DNA from: CAJXNP01 sp050305935
GTDB lineage: Bacteria; Bacteroidota; Bacteroidia; Cytophagales; Cyclobacteriaceae
Direction: 5' to 3'
Assembly: GCA_050305935.1 (NCBI GenBank)
Contig: JBNLGG010000084.1
Span: 1-15,542 of the forward strand
Length of the DNA: 15,542 nucleotides
Shown: piece after piece, positions 1 to 7,454 of the stretch
Layout: the number at the start of each line of letters is the position of its first letter
How positions within the stretch are numbered: the first letter of the stretch is position 1
Notes under the pieces: model-generated
Database searches by the model: none
The model's input: the letters and a program-made list of their open reading frames with translations, nothing else
Told to the model about the DNA's origin: nothing
Program-made: the position numbers and the translations under genes

Positions 1-113
1 TTTATTCCCAAGTAAGTTGAAATAGGCTAGAGATAAAGCACACGAGAAAAAAAACAGAAACAAAACAATAGTGAAAAAGAAAGGGAAATAAGGAAGGGCA
101 ATAGAAAAACCAA

Positions 114-151
114 ACAAAAAAATAGGAAAGGCCGGATAATCGCGGCCTTTC
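114..151 (-). terminator. Intrinsic terminator of the MFS transporter gene
   Basis: A perfect 9-bp stem (GAAAGGCCG at 126-134 paired with CGGCCTTTC at 143-151) encloses an 8-nt loop. Read on the minus strand it is followed by CTATTTTTTTG, a run of seven T. It lies 8 nt beyond the stop codon of the MFS gene, which is where its terminator should be. On the plus strand the hairpin is followed by CTAAATATTTT, so it may work weakly in that direction too. Confidence 0.85.
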
Positions 152-159
152 TAAATATT

Positions 160-1497
160 TTAATTTTGAAGATTTTCGGGTTTTTTGTCCTTATAGACAA
201 AGTAAAGTACTCCAAAGCCGATGATTAAAATAAATGGCAGTGAGCCTATGCTTCGAAGTGCGACACTTGTGCTATGCTCTTCCATTATTCTACCCATCAC
301 AGGCAAGAACATGGCCACCGAAACCATCCCTGCACCTCCCAAAAGAGAGAGCCCCAATGCCCCTGATTTAGGAATGTATTCCGCTACGAAACCCAACATA
401 GTTGGCCAAAAGTAGCAAACGCCCACAGCAAAGAATATTGAAGCGATAATCGTCAGTGCTGCTGAATCTACTATGCTAAGCAGATAAATTCCTATGGCCG
501 AAAATATGGACGAAAGGAGAAGTACACCCACTGGATTTAGTCGATGGACCAGTCCTCCGGCAAAAAACCTTCCTACCGCCATAATTCCCGTGATCAGCGC
601 CAATATCAGCATTTGGCTTACGCCAGCATCGGCTAACAATGCATTTACCCACTGGGTGGTTACTAATTCGGTGGAGGCTGTCAATAACATGAAGGTAAAC
701 ATAAATGGAAAGATCACACTTTGTTTTCTTATCAGCCCTGCTTCAATAATCGATATAACAAGGCTGGCTCCTATAAATCCCAGGTACATCCAGTTTTGTG
801 GTAGCCTAACCAGTTCAATCGCAAACAACAACATAAAAGTCATAGATAAAATGATGGTAATGGGTGCTCCTATGGCATTGAGCATTCCGGTATAGGTGAT
901 ACCACTTGAAACTCGTTCGGTTTCGGGGATTTTTTGTCCGAAAAATAATACTCCATAGATGACTAGCGGTATAAAAAGTACCCCCACATAAATCTGCCAT
1001 CCCAGGTGAACGGTGTCCATCATGAAAAAGGCAAGTAAACTTCCGATCACGATTCCGCCAGGGAACCAAACGTGAAATCTGTTTAACATTTTTGTTTTCT
1101 CATTGGGGAACAGTGTCGCAATCAATGGATTGAATGCTGCTTCTACAAAGCCATTTCCGAGTCCGATGAATACATTAGCTATAAATAAGGTTTCCCGTGA
1201 GTCAGCAAGTATAAAGGCAATTGCGCCTATAAAATGCAAAACAAATGCTGCCCAAACGACGGTCTTTGTTTTAACAATGTCGATGATAAACCCCCCGATG
1301 ACCATGGCAACGGTAAAACCCCAAAATGCCGGGCCAAATGCCCAACCAATTGCTTCTTTAGAAAGTCCAAAAATGCCACCAGTCTCCACCGGCCCAAATA
1401 CTTCTTCGATTTTCGCCCTCATGGCAAAGGTCAATGAAGTAACCAGAAGCGCAAGGCAGCTACCAATAAACAATCTCCCTTTGTTAATGTTTTCCAT
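160..1497 (-). CDS. MFS transporter, FucP-like sugar permease
   Basis: A 445-residue integral membrane protein, very hydrophobic throughout, with the length and spacing expected of a 12-helix major facilitator. The cytoplasmic loop after helix 2 carries GGFIIDIVKTK (about residues 68-78). A later motif, GLGNGFVEAAFNPL (112-125) followed by LNRFHVWFPGG (138-148), matches the FucP-type proton/sugar symporters, where the glutamate (here E119) sits in the membrane and takes part in transport. It probably moves a monosaccharide or small glycoside across the inner membrane, but the substrate cannot be read from sequence. The gene lies 169 nt downstream of a secreted GH2 enzyme on the same strand, so the two may handle the same sugar. 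It ends in a strong terminator. The ATG start follows AAGATAT with no Shine-Dalgarno sequence. The MFS fold is certain; sugar specificity is inferred. Confidence 0.88.
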   Translation of the reverse strand: MENINKGRLFIGSCLALLVTSLTFAMRAKIEEVFGPVETGGIFGLSKEAIGWAFGPAFWGFTVAMVIGGFIIDIVKTKTVVWAAFVLHFIGAIAFILADSRETLFIANVFIGLGNGFVEAAFNPLIATLFPNEKTKMLNRFHVWFPGGIVIGSLLAFFMMDTVHLGWQIYVGVLFIPLVIYGVLFFGQKIPETERVSSGITYTGMLNAIGAPITIILSMTFMLLFAIELVRLPQNWMYLGFIGASLVISIIEAGLIRKQSVIFPFMFTFMLLTASTELVTTQWVNALLADAGVSQMLILALITGIMAVGRFFAGGLVHRLNPVGVLLLSSIFSAIGIYLLSIVDSAALTIIASIFFAVGVCYFWPTMLGFVAEYIPKSGALGLSLLGGAGMVSVAMFLPVMGRIMEEHSTSVALRSIGSLPFILIIGFGVLYFVYKDKKPENLQN

Positions 1498-1635
1498 ATA
1501 TCTTGAGTTTAGGTTTGTTTATAAAATCCGTCTCATTAAAAATTAATCCAGGTGAAATATTGAAAAAATTCAATTTTGCACAGAATCCAAGAGTTAATTT
1601 AAGATATATTTTTTTGCCAGATGTTTAAATTTTCT

Positions 1636-1679
1636 CATCGTAATTATTGGGAATTGCTTTCCCGCATCATTTTACGATG
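1636..1679. repeat. Nested stem-loop over the GH2 stop codon
   Basis: CATCGTAA (1636-1643) pairs with TTACGATG (1672-1679), and inside it GGGAA (1649-1653) pairs with TTCCC (1659-1663). The structure spans the GH2 stop codon at 1667-1669. It is not followed by a T run on the minus strand, so it is not a standard intrinsic terminator. It could protect the GH2 3' end or weaken read-through into the MFS gene. Confidence 0.4.
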
Positions 1680-3496
1680 GACTGGAAATGGTCAAAAAGC
1701 TCCTGATGGGCTTTGTTTATTTTTTTTTGGGTTGGTTTGATGATTTTGCGATCATAGGTCATAAGGCCGTTTACTTCTTCCTCGACGTCTGAAACCTGGG
1801 TATAGATCGCACCACTCAATCCTTTGGCGATGAGGGTTTTCATTTTTTCAACGAAATCAATGTATTGCTTCTCAAGTTCGTTTTCAGACTTAAGGTTGCG
1901 GTAACCCCAGTTTTCCTTATCAGCAAATGTGTGTTCTTCAATCGCTAGACCAAGCCCACCGTATTCGCCCAGAACCACCACCCTGTCGGAATCGGAACCA
2001 AGCAATTTAGGTTCCGGATAATGGTGAAAATCCCTGATATCACCTACCGGGAAAAAGTTGCCACCAGAAGGCCCATTGATAAGTCGGGTTGTATCCAGCG
2101 CAGCTACCCAATTCGAAATTTCAATGGTTTTAAACTGACCCCACCCTTCATTGAAAGGGACCCAGGCAATGATGGAAGGGTGGAACTTATTGTCCTTGAT
2201 TATTGCTTCAAACTCGATTTTATATTGTGACTCGGAGGCAAAATCCCTTTCCATTTCCTGGAAATCCACGCCACTGGGTGGTTCCCATTTGGCGTTTTTG
2301 TCCCCATTCGGCATATCTTGCCAAACCAGCATTCCCAGCCTGTCACAGTGATAATACCATCTTTCGGGTTCTACCTTTACATGCTTCCTCAGCAGATTAA
2401 AACCCATTTCTTTGGCCGTATTAATATCGTAAATAAGGGCCTTGTCAGACGAGTGGGTATAGAGGCCTTCCGGCCAGAAACCCTGGTCTAGCATACCCAT
2501 CAGGAATATGGGCTTATTGTTAAGATAAAACCTTTTCACTCCGTTTTTGTCTTTTTTAACCTCGATTTTCCTCATACCAAAATAAGAAGTGACACTATCA
2601 ATACTCTGGTCAGCACGGGTCAGTTTTAGCTCAACGTCGTAGAGGAAGGGATTGTCAGGTGACCATTTTTTTGGGTTTTCAATTTGGAAATCAAAAAGTT
2701 TATCCACCGGCATCTTTTGCTCGGCTACTATTTTTTTACCGTCTTTGATGATACACTTAACCGTATCGCCCTCATTTGCCTGAAAGGTGTTTGCCTCGAT
2801 GAGCACTCGGGAGCTATCAATATCCGGGGTAATGTTAATATCGCTGATGGATGCCCACATGACAGGTTCTATCCATACAGTCTGCCATATCCCACTTGTT
2901 GGCGTGTACCAGATTCCGCCAGATTCCAGCTTTTGTTTCCCTACCGGCTGGTTTCCTGAATCTGTTGGGTCCCATACTTCTATGTCGATTCTTTGACGTC
3001 CTTTTTCTTTCAAATAAAACGTAATGTCCAACAGAATTGGATCATAACCTCCCCGATGAGAGCCTGCACGTTCGCCATTGATGTAGACTGTGGTTTCCCA
3101 ATCCGATGCTCCGATGTGAAGAAGGATGTATTTATATGACCAATTTTCGGGAATTATGAAATTCCGGCTGTACCACATTTTTTGTTCGGGGGTTATGGTG
3201 GCTTTCAAGCCAGACAATTGCGATTCAGGTGGAAAGGGAACGAGGATTTGCCGGTCAAATTTTTCTGGCTTCAGACTGTCTTTTGATTGAATTTTAAAAT
3301 TCCAGATACCATTTAAATTCATCCAGTTTTTTCTCACCATGGAGGGACGGGGGTATTCCGGAAGTACTTTATCCGGGTCAATCTGTTCTCCCCATTGAGT
3401 GTAAAGGCCCTCTTTTACCGGAAACCAGGCAACTTCCTGGGCGGCGGCTATCGAGAGTGAGACCAACAGTAAAAGAATTATTGGGATGATTCTCAT
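1667..3496 (-). CDS. Secreted glycoside hydrolase family 2 enzyme
   Basis: A 609-residue retaining beta-glycosidase. The frame is open further upstream (to 3547), but starting at the ATG at 3496 gives a clean signal peptide, MRIIPIILLLLVSLSIAAA, with cleavage after AAA before Gln20, so this start is chosen. The mature protein should be periplasmic or exported. It has an N-terminal jelly-roll sugar-binding domain (about 45-215, with YINGERAGSHRGGYDP), an immunoglobulin-like domain (about 220-320), and a TIM-barrel catalytic domain (about 325-600). The predicted acid/base is E450 in WVPFNEGWGQF and the nucleophile is E511 in VVLGEYGG, both standard for GH2. Length fits the roughly 600-residue glucuronidase/galactosidase-like members and not the 1000-residue LacZ type. 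The substrate could be a beta-galactoside, beta-glucuronide or alpha-arabinopyranoside. An MFS sugar transporter follows. No susC/susD pair is present nearby, unlike typical polysaccharide utilisation loci. Confidence 0.9.
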   Translation of the reverse strand: MRIIPIILLLLVSLSIAAAQEVAWFPVKEGLYTQWGEQIDPDKVLPEYPRPSMVRKNWMNLNGIWNFKIQSKDSLKPEKFDRQILVPFPPESQLSGLKATITPEQKMWYSRNFIIPENWSYKYILLHIGASDWETTVYINGERAGSHRGGYDPILLDITFYLKEKGRQRIDIEVWDPTDSGNQPVGKQKLESGGIWYTPTSGIWQTVWIEPVMWASISDINITPDIDSSRVLIEANTFQANEGDTVKCIIKDGKKIVAEQKMPVDKLFDFQIENPKKWSPDNPFLYDVELKLTRADQSIDSVTSYFGMRKIEVKKDKNGVKRFYLNNKPIFLMGMLDQGFWPEGLYTHSSDKALIYDINTAKEMGFNLLRKHVKVEPERWYYHCDRLGMLVWQDMPNGDKNAKWEPPSGVDFQEMERDFASESQYKIEFEAIIKDNKFHPSIIAWVPFNEGWGQFKTIEISNWVAALDTTRLINGPSGGNFFPVGDIRDFHHYPEPKLLGSDSDRVVVLGEYGGLGLAIEEHTFADKENWGYRNLKSENELEKQYIDFVEKMKTLIAKGLSGAIYTQVSDVEEEVNGLMTYDRKIIKPTQKKINKAHQELFDHFQSIVK

Positions 3497-3592
3497 GGTT
3501 GCTCGGCAAACTGTTATGGTTTGGTACAATATTAACCATTTGTCCACTGAATTTAAAATTAGAATGTTAGCCGAGCCTATAAAATTGTCAAT

Positions 3593-5140
3593 TCAGGCTG
3601 GCTGATGCGTATCTCTCACGAGGTCGTTGACTGTTTTTACAGGATTAAATGTAATGATGGGAACCTCTACGAAAATTGTATTCCAATCAGCCATGGCTCC
3701 ATTCCACAGCCCGGGCAATTCCAGTGCTTTTAATTCTTTTCCACTTTTTGATTTGTTGGAGATAAAGCCTGTAGATGGATCTACATATTTTGTTAGGTCA
3801 AAGGATTCGCCTTTATAGTTTTTAACACCTACTACCAGGTCTACCGGATTAAAGTGGGTGCTCGACTGCAGAATTTTATTTTTGTCCGGATCACTTCTGT
3901 CAATTTGCGACGATTCGGCAATCTGCAATGATTGGGTGTCATCTTTTGAATTGACAAAAAACGGCCCGCCTCCTGGTTCTCCTTCATTTTTTACCATACC
4001 ACACACCCTGATGGGGCGGTTTAGTTGGGAAATCAGGAAGGTGATTTCTGTTGTTTGATTATCGAAAGCAGGCAGGTTTTTCACCTGTAGATTGTTTTCT
4101 AGAAAACTCTTGATTTCTTTTATCAATAAGGCTGATGGATTGGGTTTTTCCAATTCATTCAAATAAGAAAATACTTTCCTTTGTACTTCGATCAATAACC
4201 CGGCAATGGCTTTTTTGTATTCCACAGTCGTTCCCTTTAACCTATCGGGAACCACATTGTCAATGTTTTTGATGAACACCAGATCAGCTGCGATATCATT
4301 CAGGTTTTCGATCAGGGCGCCGTGGCCTGCCGGTCGGAAGAGCAATGTGCCATCTTCCTCTCGGAAGGGCTCGTTTTCTACATCCACCGCAATCGTATCA
4401 GTTGAAGCTTTTTGGATTGAAAAACTAATATCGAATACCACATTAAACTCTTTTTCGAATATGGGTTTTACCTCCGAAATTTTTTCCTCAAATTTTTCCC
4501 TGTGCTCCGGTGAGACGGTAAAATGAAGTTTTACCGTGTTATTTGAACCCTTGCTGTACAATGCTCCTTCGGCAAGGTGTTCCTCAATGGCAGTCCTTGT
4601 TTTTTCACCGTATTGGTGAAATTCCAGCAATCCTTTGGGAAGGTTGCCATAATTCATTCCTTTTTCATCAAGAAGTGTTTTCAGGATGTCCTTGTATTTT
4701 CTTTTGAGCAGGTCTTCTTCCAGGGATTTTCCATTAGCCTCATATGTACTTTTCAATGTTTTGAAAAAAGCAAACTGGGAAATGTGTTTGAAAAAGAAAT
4801 AAACGGATTTGAAATTTTTTCCGGCAGTAAATTCTTTATACCCCTCTTCGTCATCTGTGTATTCGTCAATAAACGCAAACAGATCCTTAAACATCCGGGA
4901 GGCAGCGCCAGAGGCAGGAACGAATTTTACGATGTCCAGTTTCGCTGAGGCATCGTCATACTGTTGACTTAACTCTTTGATTTTTTTGTCTGCCAAAACG
5001 GTGATGCCGTCTTGTTCAGTAGCTGATTTTGCAATGTCCAAAAAAGGAAAACCCTGCCTGAAAAATTCAATTTGCTTTTTTACAGTTGAAATGTCAGATC
5101 CTCGTTTCTCAATTTGCTGTATATCAGTTTCGGTAAACAT
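3593..5140 (-). CDS. DUF4301 family protein, possible nucleotidyltransferase fold
   Basis: A 515-residue cytoplasmic protein without signal peptide or membrane segment, recognised as the Bacteroidota family DUF4301, whose function is not established. Conserved-looking motifs in order are KFVPASGAASRMFK (72-85), KLHFTVSPEHREKFEEKI (204-221), LLFRPAGHGALIENL (266-280), FIKNIDNVVPD (289-299) and RVCGMVKNEGEPGGGPFF (378-395). This order resembles UDP-glucose/UDP-GlcNAc pyrophosphorylases: a Gly-rich loop near the N terminus, then PPGHGD, then SNIDN. That suggests a related sugar-nucleotide transferase fold; this is my inference. The gene lies 83 nt downstream of tyrA on the same strand and could be co-transcribed, but no aromatic pathway role is evident. 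The ATG at 5140 follows CCGAAATCCA with no Shine-Dalgarno sequence. Family assignment is firm, function is open. Confidence 0.85.
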   Translation of the reverse strand: MFTETDIQQIEKRGSDISTVKKQIEFFRQGFPFLDIAKSATEQDGITVLADKKIKELSQQYDDASAKLDIVKFVPASGAASRMFKDLFAFIDEYTDDEEGYKEFTAGKNFKSVYFFFKHISQFAFFKTLKSTYEANGKSLEEDLLKRKYKDILKTLLDEKGMNYGNLPKGLLEFHQYGEKTRTAIEEHLAEGALYSKGSNNTVKLHFTVSPEHREKFEEKISEVKPIFEKEFNVVFDISFSIQKASTDTIAVDVENEPFREEDGTLLFRPAGHGALIENLNDIAADLVFIKNIDNVVPDRLKGTTVEYKKAIAGLLIEVQRKVFSYLNELEKPNPSALLIKEIKSFLENNLQVKNLPAFDNQTTEITFLISQLNRPIRVCGMVKNEGEPGGGPFFVNSKDDTQSLQIAESSQIDRSDPDKNKILQSSTHFNPVDLVVGVKNYKGESFDLTKYVDPSTGFISNKSKSGKELKALELPGLWNGAMADWNTIFVEVPIITFNPVKTVNDLVRDTHQPA

Positions 5141-5212
5141 TGGATTTCGGTTTGGTAGTTTTAAATTTTGGTTTCAATTAAAAAGATACACGAAGTTTCG
5201 TAAAGCCGAGTA

Positions 5213-5232
5213 GGCAAAATATATTATTTGCC
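5213..5232. repeat. Inverted repeat at the tyrA stop codon
   Basis: GGCAAA (5213-5218) and TTTGCC (5227-5232) form a 6-bp inverted repeat separated by 8 A/T bases, overlapping the last codons and stop of tyrA. No T tract follows on the minus strand, so termination here is doubtful and read-through into the DUF4301 gene is possible. Confidence 0.35.
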
Positions 5233-6081
5233 ATCGATTCCAAATAATACCCGGCGGATATCATTGGCCTTTTCCATTAATTGATAGCTCTCCTCCGAAT
5301 TGTTGTTTTCAATAAGCGCTTTAAACCCCTTTAGTTGATCGATATAGGCATTGAGGGCCTCCAGGACATTTTTATTGTTTTGCTGAAAAATAGGCGCCCA
5401 CATAGCAGGTGAGCTTTTGGCCAGCCGGACTGTGGAGCTAAATCCACTACCCGCCATGTTAAATATATTCTTCTCGTTTTTTTCTTTTTCAAGCACTGTC
5501 AGGCCAAGGGCAAATGAACTGATGTGACTAAGGTGTGATACATAGGCAATGTGCAGGTCGTGCGACCGGCTATCCATGTAGCTCAGCCTCATTTCTAGCT
5601 GTTGGAACAAATTTTCAACCAGCGCAACTGCATCCGCATCGCTTTTTTCTTTGTCGCAAATGATCATCATTTTATGCTTGAAGAGTCCGGAAAAAGCTGC
5701 CTCGGGGCCAGAATTTTCCGTACCGGCCATAGGATGGCAGGCAACATAGCGGCCCCTTTTTGGATGGCCATCAGCGATTTGGCAGAAGTTGCCTTTTGTC
5801 GAACCCAGGTCGATGATCACCGCATCTTCCCTCAGCAGGTCAAGTGCCTCCGGTAGCTGGGAGGTAATGATGTTTACCGGAGTAGCCAACACCAATAAAT
5901 CAGCCTTTTTTATAGCATCCCCGTATTCGGCCAGTTCATCTGTCAGGCCTAAACTTAACGATAGATTTCTGTGGTTTTCGTTTATATCATAACCAATAAA
6001 ATGATGCTCACCGCTGACGGATTTAATACCTAAAGAAAATGACCCGCCAATGTGTCCCAGGCCAACGATTGAAATATTCAT
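5224..6081 (-). CDS. tyrA: Prephenate dehydrogenase
   Basis: A 285-residue cytoplasmic enzyme that converts prephenate to 4-hydroxyphenylpyruvate with reduction of NAD(P), the tyrosine branch of aromatic amino acid synthesis. The N terminus is a Rossmann fold with VGLGHIGGS (6-14). Next come LVLATPVN (63-70), DLGSTKG (91-97) and the family-typical CHPMAGTENSG (115-125), with H116 in the conserved HPMAG motif. VSHLSH (181-186) and a helical C-terminal dimerisation domain follow. Length matches monofunctional TyrA; no chorismate mutase or ACT domain is attached. Its ATG overlaps the stop of the upstream aminotransferase (ATGA, 6078-6081), so the two are translationally coupled. The pairing suggests that the aminotransferase works on the keto acids made from prephenate. 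Confidence 0.93.
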   Translation of the reverse strand: MNISIVGLGHIGGSFSLGIKSVSGEHHFIGYDINENHRNLSLSLGLTDELAEYGDAIKKADLLVLATPVNIITSQLPEALDLLREDAVIIDLGSTKGNFCQIADGHPKRGRYVACHPMAGTENSGPEAAFSGLFKHKMMIICDKEKSDADAVALVENLFQQLEMRLSYMDSRSHDLHIAYVSHLSHISSFALGLTVLEKEKNEKNIFNMAGSGFSSTVRLAKSSPAMWAPIFQQNNKNVLEALNAYIDQLKGFKALIENNNSEESYQLMEKANDIRRVLFGIDGK

Positions 6082-7250
6082 GATTCAGTGATGTCAAATT
6101 TTTGTAGTCGTTCTTTTGCCTCTTTCAGTCTTTCCGCGTCAATGCACAAAGAAGCCCTCAGATATGATTTCCCTTTTTCTCCAAAGATAAAACCAGGGGA
6201 AATAAAAATATGGTAATTATAAAGAAGGTGATCAATAAATTTTTTGGCCTCCTTGCCTTCGGGCAGTTTTGCCCACACGAATAATCCTTCCTGATTTCTG
6301 TCGAATGTGCATCCAAGGATCTCCAGAATATCAAAAACCAGATTTCTTCTTTGCCGGTAAATATTATTTCTTTCCTCGTGCCACGCGGGACTGTTTTTTA
6401 GAGCCTTCGCTGCTGCCAATTGTAGCGGTTTAAACATGCCGGTGTCCACATTGCTTTTTACTTTAAACACTGGGTCAATGTATTCGTGAGCTCCCGCCAG
6501 CCACCCAATTCTCCATCCGGCCATATTGTGGGATTTGCTGAATGAGTGTAGCTCGACGGCGACCTCCATTGCGCCAGGGAAACCTAAAATGCTTACCGGT
6601 TTATTGGAATTAAGCACTAATGCATAAGGATTATCATGACATAACAATATTTTATGTCTTTTGGCAAAGGAAATGAGTTCCTTAAACCCTTCCTTATCGA
6701 GGGTAGCCCCGGTAGGCATATGTGGGTAATTGATCCACATGAGCTTGACCTTTGAGAGGTCTTCCTTTTTCAGTGAGCTTATATCCGGTCGCCAGTTGTT
6801 TGCTTCATCTAGCTTGTAAAACCTTGCCTTTGCACCCACCATTTCCGTTACACTTCGATAAGCCATGTAGCCCAACTCCGGCACGAGTACTTCGTCCCCC
6901 GGATCGAGAAATGTGAGCGATAGATGAGTAATCCCTTCCTTGGAACCTATCAAAGGCAGGATTTCCTTTTCAGCATCCAGGGATATCCCATACGTTTCCA
7001 GGCACCACTCCCTGATAGCATTTCGAAGTTCCGGTAATCCCTGGTAAGGAGGATAATCGTGCAGTTTGGGGTTTTTGACGTGCTCGATTAGGGTATTGAT
7101 TGTCTCCTCTGAGGGGGCCAGGTCAGGGCTGCCAATGGCCATATTGATCACATCTTTTCCATCGGCCATCATCTGCCTGATCTCTTTTAATTTGATGGAA
7201 AAGTAATATTCTTTAGTACCTTCCAGCCGCTTGGCGGTTTTTATAATCAT
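6078..7250 (-). CDS. PLP-dependent class I/II aminotransferase (aromatic or aspartate type)
   Basis: A 390-residue fold-type I aminotransferase. Visible landmarks are INMAIGSPDLAPSE (35-48), YPPYQGLPELRNAI (66-79), NYPHMPTGA (174-182; most relatives read NPxNPTG), CHDNPYA (204-210, with D206 contacting the PLP pyridine nitrogen and Y209 its phenol oxygen), and SFSKSHNMAGWRIGW (236-250), in which K239 is the Schiff-base lysine. R365 in YLRASL is the expected substrate-carboxylate arginine. Overlap with tyrA by 4 nt and conserved pairing of such genes in Bacteroidota support a role in transamination to tyrosine/phenylalanine, though aspartate, alanine or LL-diaminopimelate specificity cannot be excluded from sequence. 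The prephenate dehydratase and DAHP synthase/chorismate mutase genes often found beside this pair in the phylum are absent from the window. The start ATG at 7250 has no Shine-Dalgarno sequence. Confidence 0.88.
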   Translation of the reverse strand: MIIKTAKRLEGTKEYYFSIKLKEIRQMMADGKDVINMAIGSPDLAPSEETINTLIEHVKNPKLHDYPPYQGLPELRNAIREWCLETYGISLDAEKEILPLIGSKEGITHLSLTFLDPGDEVLVPELGYMAYRSVTEMVGAKARFYKLDEANNWRPDISSLKKEDLSKVKLMWINYPHMPTGATLDKEGFKELISFAKRHKILLCHDNPYALVLNSNKPVSILGFPGAMEVAVELHSFSKSHNMAGWRIGWLAGAHEYIDPVFKVKSNVDTGMFKPLQLAAAKALKNSPAWHEERNNIYRQRRNLVFDILEILGCTFDRNQEGLFVWAKLPEGKEAKKFIDHLLYNYHIFISPGFIFGEKGKSYLRASLCIDAERLKEAKERLQKFDITES

Positions 7251-7263
7251 TGTGAAAATATTC

Positions 7264-7371
7264 TTGGCAAAAAATAAAGGTGCAAAATTAAATAAATTCT
7301 TATGAAATCGACGTGTGCTTAAATTATTATTCGTCCGCGCTTGGTAATGTTTTTTGCCAATTTTTTACCAA
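7264..7371. promoter_or_regulatory. Repeated T6-RCCAA motif in the divergent promoter region
   Basis: Two 11-nt motifs lie in exact tandem, TTTTTTGCCAA (7350-7360) and TTTTTTACCAA (7361-7371). A third, identical to the first, is on the opposite strand at 7264-7274 (TTGGCAAAAAA). A partial copy, TTGGTAA (7341-7347), is the reverse complement of the end of the second unit. The 11-nt period is about one DNA turn, so proteins bound to the tandem copies would sit on the same face. The inverted copy overlaps the expected transcription start of the aminotransferase-tyrA operon, and the tandem pair lies about 85-105 nt before the kinase start. This is a candidate operator set; the T runs make some similarity by chance possible. 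Confidence 0.4.
7283..7290 (-). promoter_or_regulatory. Putative Bacteroidota -7 element for the aminotransferase-tyrA operon
   Basis: CAAAATTA on the plus strand reads TAATTTTG on the minus strand, a full match to the TAnnTTTG consensus. It lies 33 nt before the aminotransferase ATG, giving a leader of roughly 25 nt. No good TTTG at -33 is visible, so the call rests on one element. Confidence 0.4.
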
Positions 7372-7454
7372 TTGTTTCGAGTTTTATAATAACATTGAAA
7401 TCATTGGGAGAGATGCCCTGAAAACGATTATATTTAGGCATTTATAACCATGTT

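Noticed and set aside
27..215. Leftward 62-codon frame rich in Phe, Leu and Ser
   Set aside because: It reads the purine-rich non-coding tract and the MFS terminator and overlaps the MFS end; the composition is that of low-complexity DNA.
3497..3547. Longer N terminus for the GH2 enzyme
   Set aside because: Starting upstream buries the signal peptide behind 17 polar residues; the ATG at 3496 gives a normal export signal.
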